Assembly: GCA_031546845.1 (NCBI GenBank)
Contig: JAVBJT010000006.1
Location: 124,001-188,000 of the forward strand
Direction of reading: 5' to 3'
DNA from: Azoarcus sp031546845
GTDB taxonomy: Bacteria > Pseudomonadota > Gammaproteobacteria > Burkholderiales > Rhodocyclaceae
DNA length: 64,000 nt
The position numbers and the translations under genes were made by a program. Below the pieces are notes generated by a model. That model had not been told where the DNA came from. It made no database searches and saw nothing but the letters and a program-made list of their open reading frames with translations. Numbering within the stretch: position 1 is the first letter of the stretch; each line of letters opens with the position of its first letter. Of the stretch, positions 54,242-62,302 are shown piece after piece.

Positions 54242-56035
54242 TCAATACGTGCGCTTGGCGAGCGCGATCGGTTCGACGTCGGCGGACAAAGGCTTCAGGT
54301 TCACCGGCTTGTAGTCCAGGCGATTGCCCTCACTGAACCATAGGGTGTGCTTGAGCCAATTCGTATCGTCGCGCCCGTTCGGGTGTTCCGCGGTATCTGG
54401 CGCGTCGTCGCGAACGTGAGCGCCGCGCGACTCCTTGCGGGCCTCGGCGGACACCATCGTCGCTTTCGCCACCTCGATCAGGTTATCCAGTTCCAGAGCC
54501 TCAGTGCGTGCCGTGTTCCAGACCTTGGATTTATCCGTGATTTGGGTGGTTTTGGCCTGCTCGGCGACCTCCAGCATTTTTTCGACGCCTTCCTTGAGCA
54601 GATCGCCGAAACGGAACACGCCCGCGTGCTTCTGCATCGTGCGCTGCATGGCGAGCCGCACTTCGTGCACATCGGTGCCCTGCTTCTGCTGCTCCAGACG
54701 ATCGATCCGCGCCAGCGACGCATCGGCCGCATCGGCCGGCAAAGGCTTCAGCGTCAGATTGCCGGACTGGAAGTCGGCCACCACCGTTTCGCCGGCCGAC
54801 TTGCCGAATACCAGCAGATCGAGCAGCGAATTCGTTCCAAGGCGGTTCGCGCCATGCACCGATGCGCAAGCACACTCACCCGCGGCATAAAAGCCCTGAA
54901 CCGGCGCATTCGAATCACCGTTCTTCGGCATGACGACCTGGCCTTTATAGTTGGTCGGAATACCGCCCATCTGATAATGGCAAGTCGGTACGACCGGGAT
55001 CGGCGCCTTGATCGGGTCGACACCAGCGAACTGAATGGAAATCTCACGAATGCCAGGCAGCCGCTTGAGAATCGTTTCCGGCGACAAATGCGTGATATCG
55101 AGCAGGACATGGTCCTTGTCATGACCACAGCCGCGCCCTTCGTTGATTTCCGTCACCATCGAGCGCGAAACCACGTCGCGCGAGGCCAGATCCTTTAGAT
55201 TGGGCGCGTAACGCTCCATGAAACGCTCACCCGACGCATTACGCAGGATGCCGCCTTCACCGCGCACGCCTTCGGTAATCAACACCCCCGCGCCGGCCAC
55301 GCCGGTCGGGTGGAACTGCCAGAACTCCATGTCTTCCAGCGGAATGCCGGCACGCGCGGCCATCCCCACGCCGTCACCGGTATTGATGAAGGCATTGGTC
55401 GAACTGTAATAGATACGGCCGGCGCCGCCCGTGGCGAAAATCGTCGCCTTGGCGTGGAAAATCGACACTTCGCCGGTTTCCATTTCAAGCGCGGTCACAC
55501 CGAGGACATCGCCCTCGCTGTTACGGATCAGATCGAGCGCCATCCATTCGACGAAAAACTGCGTGTTGGCCCGCACATTGCGCTGGTACAGCGCATGTAG
55601 CATGGCATGGCCGGTCCGGTCCGCCGCCGCACAGGAACGCATCACCGGCGACTGGCCGTAGTTCATCGAATGGCCGCCGAACGGGCGCTGGTAGATTTTG
55701 CCGTTATCGGTGCGGTCGAAAGGCATGCCGAAGTGCTCGAGTTCGATCACGACCTCGTTCGCCTTCTTGCACATGAATTCGATCGCATCCTGATCGCCCA
55801 GCCAGTCCGACCCCTTGACGGTGTCGTACATATGCCAGTGCCAATTGTCCTCGGTCGAATTGCCCAAGGACGCTGCCACGCCGCCTTGCGCCGCGACAGT
55901 ATGCGAACGGGTCGGAAAAACCTTGGTCAGCACGGCCGTTTTCAGACCCGCTTCGGAAAGCTGCAGAGCCGCACGCAAACCAGCGCCACCGGCACCGACG
56001 ATAACCGCATCAAAGGTACGCTTTGCGACATTCAC
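54242..56035 (-). CDS. sdhA: Succinate dehydrogenase flavoprotein subunit
   Basis: Catalytic subunit of complex II, 597 residues. FAD-binding VIVGAGGAGLRAALQLSEAG, the covalent-flavin His in RSHTVAAQGG, and the active-site blocks HPTGVAGAGVLITEGVRGEGG and HGANRLGTNSLLDLLVFG are intact. The start is taken as GTG at 56035, overlapping the sdhD stop (GTGA), because the next ATG would remove the beginning of the FAD fold. A longer open frame to 56338 overlaps sdhD and is not coding. Confidence 0.96.
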   Translation of the reverse strand: MNVAKRTFDAVIVGAGGAGLRAALQLSEAGLKTAVLTKVFPTRSHTVAAQGGVAASLGNSTEDNWHWHMYDTVKGSDWLGDQDAIEFMCKKANEVVIELEHFGMPFDRTDNGKIYQRPFGGHSMNYGQSPVMRSCAAADRTGHAMLHALYQRNVRANTQFFVEWMALDLIRNSEGDVLGVTALEMETGEVSIFHAKATIFATGGAGRIYYSSTNAFINTGDGVGMAARAGIPLEDMEFWQFHPTGVAGAGVLITEGVRGEGGILRNASGERFMERYAPNLKDLASRDVVSRSMVTEINEGRGCGHDKDHVLLDITHLSPETILKRLPGIREISIQFAGVDPIKAPIPVVPTCHYQMGGIPTNYKGQVVMPKNGDSNAPVQGFYAAGECACASVHGANRLGTNSLLDLLVFGKSAGETVVADFQSGNLTLKPLPADAADASLARIDRLEQQKQGTDVHEVRLAMQRTMQKHAGVFRFGDLLKEGVEKMLEVAEQAKTTQITDKSKVWNTARTEALELDNLIEVAKATMVSAEARKESRGAHVRDDAPDTAEHPNGRDDTNWLKHTLWFSEGNRLDYKPVNLKPLSADVEPIALAKRTY

Positions 56036-56382
56036 GCTTGCAGCCTCCACAGAATCTGAACAGCCCAACCGGCATAGCCGACAAGCAGGAAAGCGGTGAT
56101 TACATGCAGAACGAGACGCAGACCGGTCGGTTTGACGTAATCCATCCAGATATCGCGTATGCCAATCCAGGCGTGATAGAACAGCGACAGGAAGAACAGG
56201 AAGGTGGCGAACTTCATTAGTCCGTTGGAAAACACCCCGTGCCAACCCTGATAGCCCGGCTCCGACAAACACAGCGCGACGATGGCGACAAGCGTATAGA
56301 TCGCCATGAACGCAGCGGTGGCGCGCTGAACGATCCAATCCTTCAAACCATAATGGGCGCCGATGACGTGGCGATTCACCAT
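56032..56382 (-). CDS. sdhD: Succinate dehydrogenase membrane anchor subunit
   Basis: 116-residue anchor with three membrane helices; the haem-ligand region FYHAWIGIRDIWMDYVKP is diagnostic of SdhD. Its ATG overlaps the sdhC stop by seven bases, and its stop overlaps the sdhA start. Confidence 0.95.
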   Translation of the reverse strand: MVNRHVIGAHYGLKDWIVQRATAAFMAIYTLVAIVALCLSEPGYQGWHGVFSNGLMKFATFLFFLSLFYHAWIGIRDIWMDYVKPTGLRLVLHVITAFLLVGYAGWAVQILWRLQA

Positions 56383-56756
56383 AGTTTCACCCCGATCAGA
56401 ACAGTGAGAACCAAGCTCACGATAAGGACGATGCGCGCGGAGTTGCGCGCGGCCTGAAGCTCAAGCCCTTTGTGCATATCCAACAGCAAAAAACGGATGC
56501 CCGCACAGAAATGATGCAGATAGGCCCACAACAGCCCCAGCAGAATCACTTTGACCAAGGGGTGCGCCGCAATCGTCCCGAACCCTTCGGCCGACTCCAG
56601 GCTTTTGCCGAAAAAATAGAGGAGGACAGGCAGGAATAAAAACAAGCCAGCACCGCTCACGCGGTGGAGAATCGACACGATACCTGGCAATGGAAGCCGG
56701 ATTTCGTGCAGGGCCAGATGTTTCGGCCTTTGCTTAGGTACTACTGTTTCTGACAT
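56376..56756 (-). CDS. sdhC: Succinate dehydrogenase cytochrome b556 subunit
   Basis: 126-residue anchor with three helices and the family blocks LPLPGIVSILHRVSGAGLFLFLPVL and HHFCAGIRFLLLDMHKG, which carry the haem and quinone-site residues. First gene of the sdh block; ribosome site GGGAG seven bases before the ATG. Confidence 0.96.
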   Translation of the reverse strand: MSETVVPKQRPKHLALHEIRLPLPGIVSILHRVSGAGLFLFLPVLLYFFGKSLESAEGFGTIAAHPLVKVILLGLLWAYLHHFCAGIRFLLLDMHKGLELQAARNSARIVLIVSLVLTVLIGVKLW

Positions 56757-56813
56757 AGAGAATCTCCCGAATACGCGGGGCGGAACCTTGCCGCCGACCT
56801 TAGAAGGTTACGA

Positions 56814-56842
56814 ATTATAGCTTTTCCGCATTCTCCAATGCT
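56814..56842 (-). promoter_or_regulatory. Candidate promoter of the sdh operon
   Basis: A perfect TATAAT on the minus strand (56819-56814) lies 58 bp upstream of the sdhC ATG. The -35 position (AGCATT, 17 bases away) is weak, which would suit an activated or regulated promoter. Confidence 0.45.
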
Positions 56843-56859
56843 GCACCGCACTCTATCGG

Positions 56860-57594
56860 CTAGTTCAATTCATTCAGATAGAAATGCTCCGCCGTCGAAT
56901 AGATTCCACGCCGCCATTCGACTGGCTTATCCCCATAGGTATATGTCACCCGCTCAACCGAAAGCAGCGGCGTTCCCTCCGCCACTTTCAGGGCTTCGCT
57001 CGCCGAACGATCCGCCGCCACGGCGCGAATGCGCTCCTGTGCGCGGATCATGCGCAGACCGTAACGTGTTTCGAACAAGCTGTAGAGCGAACCGCTCCAA
57101 CCCTGGAGCGCCTCGAAAGTCAGCCCCGGAAACACTTCGCCCGGCAAATAGATTTCGTCGATCACCACTGGCTTTTGCGCGAAGCGGAGCAAACGACGAA
57201 CAATGATGATGGGCGCCCCCAGTTCGATACACAGCATGCGCGACGCCTCATGGCTCGCTTTTGCACGCCAGCAATCGAGCGGCACGCTCTGCGGATGTAC
57301 GAGATCGCCACTCATCGGCACCAGGCGCAAAAAACGGAACAACGCTCGCGGATCGTTGTGCGAAGCCACGAAGGTTCCCTTACCCTGCTTGCGGATCAGC
57401 AGGTTATCCGCCGCCATTTCGTCGATGGCCTTGCGCACCGTGCCTTGCGACACGGAAAATCGCACAGCGAGCTCTTGCTCGCTTGGGATCGCCTGACCAG
57501 GGCGCCACTCTCCCGCCTCCAATGCTTGCAGGATGAGTGTTTTGATCTGCCGATAAAGTGGACTAAAGGTTGGAGATTCCTGAGCCATCGACAT
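56860..57594 (-). CDS. GntR/HutC-family transcriptional regulator of the TCA block
   Basis: A 244-residue regulator. The N-terminal winged helix (about 10-80: PLYRQIKTLILQALEAGEW, IPSEQELAVRFSVSQGTVRKAI) is GntR type; the rest is a UTRA effector domain (IIIVRRLLRFAQKPVVIDEIYLPG, GTPLLSVERVTYTYGDKPVEWRRG). It sits between mdh (divergent) and sdhC (same strand), a common betaproteobacterial arrangement. A perfect inverted repeat at 57634-57660, between its start and mdh, is a likely operator. The start could be ATG 57594 or 57588. The effector is unknown; a TCA-cycle intermediate is plausible. Confidence 0.9.
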   Translation of the reverse strand: MSMAQESPTFSPLYRQIKTLILQALEAGEWRPGQAIPSEQELAVRFSVSQGTVRKAIDEMAADNLLIRKQGKGTFVASHNDPRALFRFLRLVPMSGDLVHPQSVPLDCWRAKASHEASRMLCIELGAPIIIVRRLLRFAQKPVVIDEIYLPGEVFPGLTFEALQGWSGSLYSLFETRYGLRMIRAQERIRAVAADRSASEALKVAEGTPLLSVERVTYTYGDKPVEWRRGIYSTAEHFYLNELN

Positions 57595-57633
57595 ATTGAA
57601 GCATAAAACTTTAACGGCGTCTATGCTGAGTCA

Positions 57634-57660
57634 TTTATTATATATAAGATATATAATAAA
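57634..57660. promoter_or_regulatory. Perfect 12-bp inverted repeat, candidate GntR operator
   Basis: The left arm TTTATTATATAT (57634-57645), a three-base centre AAG, and the right arm ATATATAATAAA (57649-57660) are exact complements. It is pure A/T in the arms in an otherwise G+C-rich region, lies 40 bp before the regulator start, and ends two bases before the -35 hexamer of the mdh promoter. Operator function is inferred from symmetry and position. Confidence 0.6.
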
Positions 57661-57662
57661 GT

Positions 57663-57691
57663 TTGACAGTAACTTTCATCCTTTCTATGAT
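57663..57691 (+). promoter_or_regulatory. Sigma-70 promoter of mdh
   Basis: TTGACA (57663-57668), exactly 17 bp, TATGAT (57686-57691): a perfect -35 and a one-mismatch -10 at the best spacing. The transcript would start near 57698 and have a leader of about 138 bases. The inverted repeat directly upstream could let the GntR protein block or contact RNA polymerase. Confidence 0.75.
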
Positions 57692-57835
57692 TCCAATGCT
57701 CTGCCAAAACGACGTTAGCCCGCACAAACAAAGCCGTTTCGTGACACTGGAAGCGCCGTCCTTGCGGGCATGAACGCCGTTATATTCATCATCCAGAATT
57801 CAGACCGCCTTTTTAGATAGAGAGGGAGTACTTTC

Positions 57836-58828
57836 ATGAGCAAAGCCCCTGTACGCGTCGCCGTAACCGGCGCCGCCGGCCAGATCGGTTACAGCCTGTT
57901 GTTCCGTATCGCCAGTGGCGAAATGTTGGGTAAAGACCAGCCCGTCATCCTGCAGTTGCTCGATTTGCCCCAAGCCCAGAAAGCGGTCAAGGGCGTCATC
58001 ATGGAACTGGAGGATTGCGCTTTCCCGTTGCTGGCGGGCGTCATCGCCACCGATGACCCGAATGTCGCATTCAAGGATGCGCAAGTGGCCCTGCTCGTTG
58101 GCGCTCGTCCGCGCGGCCCCGGTATGGAGCGCAAGGATCTGCTCACCGAAAACGCCAAGATTTTTACCGTACAGGGCGCGGCCATCGGCCAATACGCCGA
58201 CCCCGACTGCAAGGTGCTGGTCGTCGGCAATCCCTGCAACACCAACGCCTATATCGCCAAGGAAGTCGCGCAGAAATACGGCCGCGTACCGGCGAAAAAC
58301 TTTACCGGCATGCTGCGTCTCGACCATAACCGCGCGCTCTCCCAACTCGCCGCCAAGTCAAGCCGTGATGTATCCACACTGAAAAAGCTGGTCGTCTGGG
58401 GCAACCACTCGCCCACCATGTATGCCGACTATCGCTTCGTCACCTCCGCCAACGACAACGTTCAAAAGCTGATCAACGACGAAGCCTGGAACCGCGATGT
58501 ATTCCTGCCCACCGTCGGCAAGCGTGGCGCGGCCATTATCGAAGCGCGCGGGCTCTCCTCGGCCGCTTCCGCCGCCAACGCAGCCATCGATCACATCCGC
58601 GACTGGGTGCTCGGCTCCAATGGCGAATGGGTCACGATGGGCGTGCCGTCCGATGGCTCTTATGACATTCCGGAAGGCATCATCTACGGTTTCCCGGTCA
58701 CGACCGAAAAGGGCCAGTACAAGATCGTTCAAGGTCTGGAAATCGACGCCTTCTCGCGTGAACGCATGACCCATACGCTCAATGAACTCCTGGAAGAACG
58801 TGAAGGCGTGAAGGGCTTGCTGGGCTGA
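57836..58828 (+). CDS. mdh: Malate dehydrogenase
   Basis: NAD-dependent enzyme interconverting malate and oxaloacetate; 330 residues, as in the betaproteobacterial/cytosolic-type group. Nucleotide-binding VAVTGAAGQIGYSLLFRIASG, Arg-rich substrate loop ALLVGARPRGPGMERKDLL, VVGNPCNTNAYIA, LDHNRALSQLA and the catalytic His in VVWGNHSPTMY. Ribosome site GAGAGGGAG. Divergent from the GntR gene and ends at an intrinsic terminator. Confidence 0.98.
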   Translation: MSKAPVRVAVTGAAGQIGYSLLFRIASGEMLGKDQPVILQLLDLPQAQKAVKGVIMELEDCAFPLLAGVIATDDPNVAFKDAQVALLVGARPRGPGMERKDLLTENAKIFTVQGAAIGQYADPDCKVLVVGNPCNTNAYIAKEVAQKYGRVPAKNFTGMLRLDHNRALSQLAAKSSRDVSTLKKLVVWGNHSPTMYADYRFVTSANDNVQKLINDEAWNRDVFLPTVGKRGAAIIEARGLSSAASAANAAIDHIRDWVLGSNGEWVTMGVPSDGSYDIPEGIIYGFPVTTEKGQYKIVQGLEIDAFSRERMTHTLNELLEEREGVKGLLG

Positions 58829-58851
58829 TTTCCCCCACGTCTTTACCCTAG

Positions 58852-58883
58852 AAAAGCGCACGGCTCCGGCCGTGCGCTTTTTC
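58852..58883 (+). terminator. Intrinsic terminator after mdh
   Basis: A 12-bp stem (AAAGCGCACGGC with GCCGTGCGCTTT, four-base loop) followed by T residues, 23 bp after the mdh stop. Confidence 0.85.
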
Positions 58884-58966
58884 GTTCACCACCCTTTTTC
58901 GTTCCCCCCTCCACCCACTGTATTCTTCCGGATTATCTCCAGTACCTATTTTGCGAGACTTCTCCA

Positions 58967-59962
58967 ATGAGCCACACCGCGCATCCCCGCGACATTCTAT
59001 TCGCGGGTGAAAAACCATTCCCCGCGCTTCCCGCCGTCGACCATTACGCCGGTGCCGAAAAACTGATGCTGAAGGCGCTTGCGCTGCAGCAGGAAATCGG
59101 CCCCGTTTTCGATCTCACCTGCGACTGCGAAGACGGCGCGCGCGCCGGCGCGGAGGCGGAGCATGCCGAAATGGTCGCGGCCCTCGTTCTCCATTCGGAA
59201 AACCGTTACGGCCGCGTTGGCGCTCGCATCCACGACATCACCCACCCGCACTGGCAACGCGATCTGGAAATTCTTGTCGGCACAGCCGGCCAGCGGCTGG
59301 CTTTCATCACCTTGCCCAAGGTTCGCTCGGCCGCCGACGCGGCAGCGCAAATCGCCGTTTTGAAAAACATCGAGAACACCGCCGCCATCACCCGCCCATT
59401 GCCGGTCCATGTGCTCATCGAAACACACGGCGCTTTACGCGAGGTGTGGCGGATCGCAGCGCTTGAACGCGTGGAATCGATCGATTTCGGCTTGATGGAT
59501 TTTGTCTCCGGCCATCACGGCGCCATCCCCGGCGCGGCCATGAAAAGCCCGGGCCAATTCGAACATCCGCTGATCGTGCGCGCAAAAACGGAGATCGCCG
59601 CTGCCGCGCTGGCCTGCGGTGTCGTGCCATCGCATAACGTCACGACCGAACTGAAGGATACCGAAGTGATCCGCGCGGATGCGAGCCGCGCCCGCCGCGA
59701 ATTCGGCTATCTGCGCATGTGGAGCATCCACCCCAACCAAATCCAACCGATCGTCGAAGCAATGCGACCGGACTTTTCCGAAGTCGAGGAAGCGGCCGGC
59801 ATACTCGCGGCCGCGCAAGATGCCGCGTGGGGGCCCATCCAATACCACGGCCGTCTGCACGACCGCGCCTCTTACCGCTATTACTGGGAACTGCTGCTAC
59901 GCGCCCGCAATACCGGCATGGAAATTGAAAAAGAAGCGGCGCACCGCTTCTTTGCCGTTTGA
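58967..59962 (+). CDS. CoA-ester lyase, HpcH/HpaI-CitE family (malyl-/citramalyl-CoA lyase-like)
   Basis: A 331-residue class II aldolase-like lyase. Visible blocks: DLTCDCEDGARAGAE with metal/substrate acidic residues, GARIHDITHPHWQRDLE, FITLPKVRSAADAAAQI, HVLIETHGALREVWRIAALERVESIDFGLMDFVSGHHGAIP, and WSIHPNQIQPIVEAM. Family members cleave or form malyl-CoA, beta-methylmalyl-CoA or citramalyl-CoA. Placement directly after mdh fits a role near malate/acetyl-CoA metabolism. The exact substrate is not decidable; a lone CitE-like role is also possible. Confidence 0.88.
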   Translation: MSHTAHPRDILFAGEKPFPALPAVDHYAGAEKLMLKALALQQEIGPVFDLTCDCEDGARAGAEAEHAEMVAALVLHSENRYGRVGARIHDITHPHWQRDLEILVGTAGQRLAFITLPKVRSAADAAAQIAVLKNIENTAAITRPLPVHVLIETHGALREVWRIAALERVESIDFGLMDFVSGHHGAIPGAAMKSPGQFEHPLIVRAKTEIAAAALACGVVPSHNVTTELKDTEVIRADASRARREFGYLRMWSIHPNQIQPIVEAMRPDFSEVEEAAGILAAAQDAAWGPIQYHGRLHDRASYRYYWELLLRARNTGMEIEKEAAHRFFAV

Positions 59963-59995
59963 ACGGAAAAACACACGCTTAGTGTTTTTCCGTTC
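59961..59995. terminator. Bidirectional terminator between convergent genes
   Basis: A perfect 14-bp stem (GAACGGAAAAACAC / GTGTTTTTCCGTTC) with a seven-base loop. The A- and T-rich parts are within the arms, so it can act in both directions. It overlaps the ends of both flanking genes. Confidence 0.7.
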
Positions 59996-60593
59996 CGGAA
60001 TTGGTTTTGGCCTTGGCTTTCGTTTTAGCGCCCACATTACCAGCCGGCCGTTTTGCCGGCGCTGCGGGCACGGTCTTGGATACCGCGGGCTTCTTCGCCA
60101 CGGGAGTTGGAGCAGCAGTTGTCGCCCCCTGAACAGGTGTTGCCTTGACAGGCACCAGAGCCGGCAATACTTCGGCTTTTCCGCTCGCATTGGTTTCGGC
60201 CGCCGAGGATTGCGGCTTTTGCCCCAAGCCGAGACGGGCCGCGCGCGCTCCGACCTGCAGCCAATCGGTGGCAGCCCCCCAAGGCAAGGCCGCGCGCAAC
60301 ATCACCCGCAGGGCTTCGTTCTGCTCAGGGCTATCGAGCGATACCATCGATGTGGGCAGCCTCGGCAACCAAGGCAGGAAAAACTCGATCGACGCGGGCT
60401 GGTCTCTACGTTCCTTCGCCAATGCGGGCAGCCACGGATTGGGCGCGGCCGCGAGCGTGCCGAGCCAGGTCTGATACTGTGCCCAAAAATCCGACCACCC
60501 TTGCCAGGCGGTCCAGGGCTTCATCCAGGCGTTAATCCACGCATCGGAAAACATCATTGCGGAATCCATGGCGTCAGGTGTCGTTCGCTTCAT
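59979..60593 (-). CDS. Trp-rich protein with Ala/Lys/Pro tail, possibly granule- or nucleoid-associated
   Basis: A 204-residue protein of two parts. Residues 1-70 are unusually rich in Trp and aromatic residues (SDAWINAWMKPWTAWQGWSD, FWAQYQTWLGTL, PNPWLPAL). From about 130 the sequence is low-complexity Ala/Pro/Lys/Thr (APTPVAKKPAVSKTVPAAPA, KRPAGNVGAKTKAKAKTNS), as in histone-H1-like proteins and the tails of PhaF-type phasins. I do not recognise a defined family. An amphipathic, granule- or membrane-surface role is only a suggestion. Confidence 0.6.
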   Translation of the reverse strand: MKRTTPDAMDSAMMFSDAWINAWMKPWTAWQGWSDFWAQYQTWLGTLAAAPNPWLPALAKERRDQPASIEFFLPWLPRLPTSMVSLDSPEQNEALRVMLRAALPWGAATDWLQVGARAARLGLGQKPQSSAAETNASGKAEVLPALVPVKATPVQGATTAAPTPVAKKPAVSKTVPAAPAKRPAGNVGAKTKAKAKTNSGTEKH

Positions 60594-61022
60594 CGCAAAA
60601 TCTCCTGGCAGGATGAACCTGTAGTCTATCCCAGGCAGTCGCTCACCGCAGCACTACAAGCTACCACCCAGGCTATGAAACGTACCCAAATCAGGCATTT
60701 GATCCATTTCCGATGGAAAGCGAACCCACCGGAAAAGCCCCTTTCAACACCCCCTGACCAGCAAGTAACATTGTAATACCGGTGTATATCCTCATACACA
60801 AAAGTAACCGGCAAAAACCTTCCAAAGAAGTGTTGCCACAACATCAGTACAATAAATGCCCAATCGCGCATGATCCGACGCATTACCGCAAGGATCCGCC
60901 GAGCGGCGCAATCACGCTTACCCGCTCATAAAGACCGAAAAGCCGCGCGCACTCAAAGGATGAACCCAATCCAGCCATCGGCTGTTTCGCGCCTGTTTCA
61001 ATCATGAAAAAATCGCTTCACC
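60594..61022. other. Intergenic region with one inverted repeat, no gene seen
   Basis: About 430 bp. It contains GTGTAT (60782-60787) and its complement ATACAC (60794-60799) six bases apart, a possible operator between the divergent genes. An 85-codon frame on the minus strand (60626-60883) has no family resemblance and lacks a ribosome site. Confidence 0.4.
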
Positions 61023-62258
61023 ATGCAATCACCCACGGCAGATAACGACCCCCTTCCCCATCTCGAAGCCGGCACCCCGGCATTCTGGCGCACCAACTTT
61101 GCGATGTTTTTCGGCGGCTTTGCCACCTTTGCCATGCTCTATGGCACACAGGCCATGCTGCCTATATTCACGACGGAGTTTGATATCAGCCCCGCCACCG
61201 CCAGCCTGTCGGTTTCGGTCGGCACCGCGGGGCTCGCGCTGATGCTGATCCCCGCCAGCATCCTGGCGGATCGCTATGGCCGCCGGCAGATCATGAGAGC
61301 ATCGTTGCTGCTGGCCGCAATCATCGCACTGGGCTGCGCGGCGGTTACCGATTTTCACCAGCTACTGATTTTGCGCGCCTTGCTGGGCATCGCACTGGCA
61401 GGTTTGCCCGCTTCCGCTATGGCTTATCTTGGGGAGGAGATGGCGCCCAACGCGCAAAACCGCGCCATGGGCATCTATATTGCCGGCAATGCCATGGGCG
61501 GCATGAGCGGACGCTTTCTGGCCGCACTCATCGCTGAATGGACATCATGGCATGTCGCGCTGGCCGCGCTCGGCGTTCTCGGCAGCATCGCCGCCTTCAT
61601 CTTCTGGCGCTACTTGCCCGCTTCGCGTCATTTCCACCCGCGCGCGGCCGCCATCGGCCGCATTCTTCACGACGCTCGCCGCATCGGCGGCGACAAGGGT
61701 TTGCTGCTGCTTTTCCTCATCGCCTCCCTGCTCATGGGAACCTTTATCGGGCTCTACAACTATCTGGGCTTCCACCTGAGCGAAGCGCCCTTCAATCTTA
61801 GCCACACTGCGGTAAGTACCATTTTTCTGCTTTATATCCTCGGTATCTGGGGATCGACCTGGAGCGGGCGCCTGGCCGACCGCCTCGGCCGGCACAACGT
61901 ACTATGGGCAATGGCAGCAGCAATGGGTTGTGGGCTCGCCATTACGCTGGCCAATCAGCTTCCGCTCGTTATTTTCGGCGTGGCGCTATTCACTTTTGGC
62001 TTTTTCGGCACTCACACCGTCGCTAGCGGCTGGGTTGGATACCGGGCGCGAGAGCAGCGCGCGCTTGCCACCGCGCTTTACCTATGCAGCTACTATTTCG
62101 GCGGCAGCGTGCTGGGCAGCCTTTCCGGCCTGGCCTGGCATTTCGATGGCTGGATCGGCGTATCCAGCGCACTTGGTTTATGTATTCTTATCGTTTTCAT
62201 TGCCGCCTGGCGGCTACGCCGCCTGCAACTCATCGCACAGCAGCATACGGATCGATGA
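61023..62258 (+). CDS. MFS transporter, YnfM-like drug/metabolite exporter
   Basis: Twelve-helix major-facilitator protein of 411 residues. The loop 2-3 signature is ILADRYGRRQIM and its repeat in the second half is SGRLADRLGRHNVL. The N-terminal half (FATFAMLYGTQAMLPIFTTEFDISPATASLSVS) matches the YnfM/YdhP-like exporters (arabinose-efflux-permease-like). No regulator is adjacent on its strand. The substrate is unknown. Confidence 0.88.
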   Translation: MQSPTADNDPLPHLEAGTPAFWRTNFAMFFGGFATFAMLYGTQAMLPIFTTEFDISPATASLSVSVGTAGLALMLIPASILADRYGRRQIMRASLLLAAIIALGCAAVTDFHQLLILRALLGIALAGLPASAMAYLGEEMAPNAQNRAMGIYIAGNAMGGMSGRFLAALIAEWTSWHVALAALGVLGSIAAFIFWRYLPASRHFHPRAAAIGRILHDARRIGGDKGLLLLFLIASLLMGTFIGLYNYLGFHLSEAPFNLSHTAVSTIFLLYILGIWGSTWSGRLADRLGRHNVLWAMAAAMGCGLAITLANQLPLVIFGVALFTFGFFGTHTVASGWVGYRAREQRALATALYLCSYYFGGSVLGSLSGLAWHFDGWIGVSSALGLCILIVFIAAWRLRRLQLIAQQHTDR

Positions 62259-62302
62259 CATCGCTCATTCAATCCTTTTGCCCCGCACGGCTTTCACACT
62301 TC

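Noticed and set aside
57557..57576. A third occurrence of the leader-like sequence (CTAAAGGTTGGAGATT) within the GntR gene
   Set aside because: Only part of the 23-bp leader matches and it lies inside coding sequence, so coincidence is the better explanation.
60626..60883. An 85-codon minus-strand frame with a hydrophobic, Trp/Phe-rich translation
   Set aside because: No ribosome site and no recognisable family; it probably reflects chance in an intergenic region.
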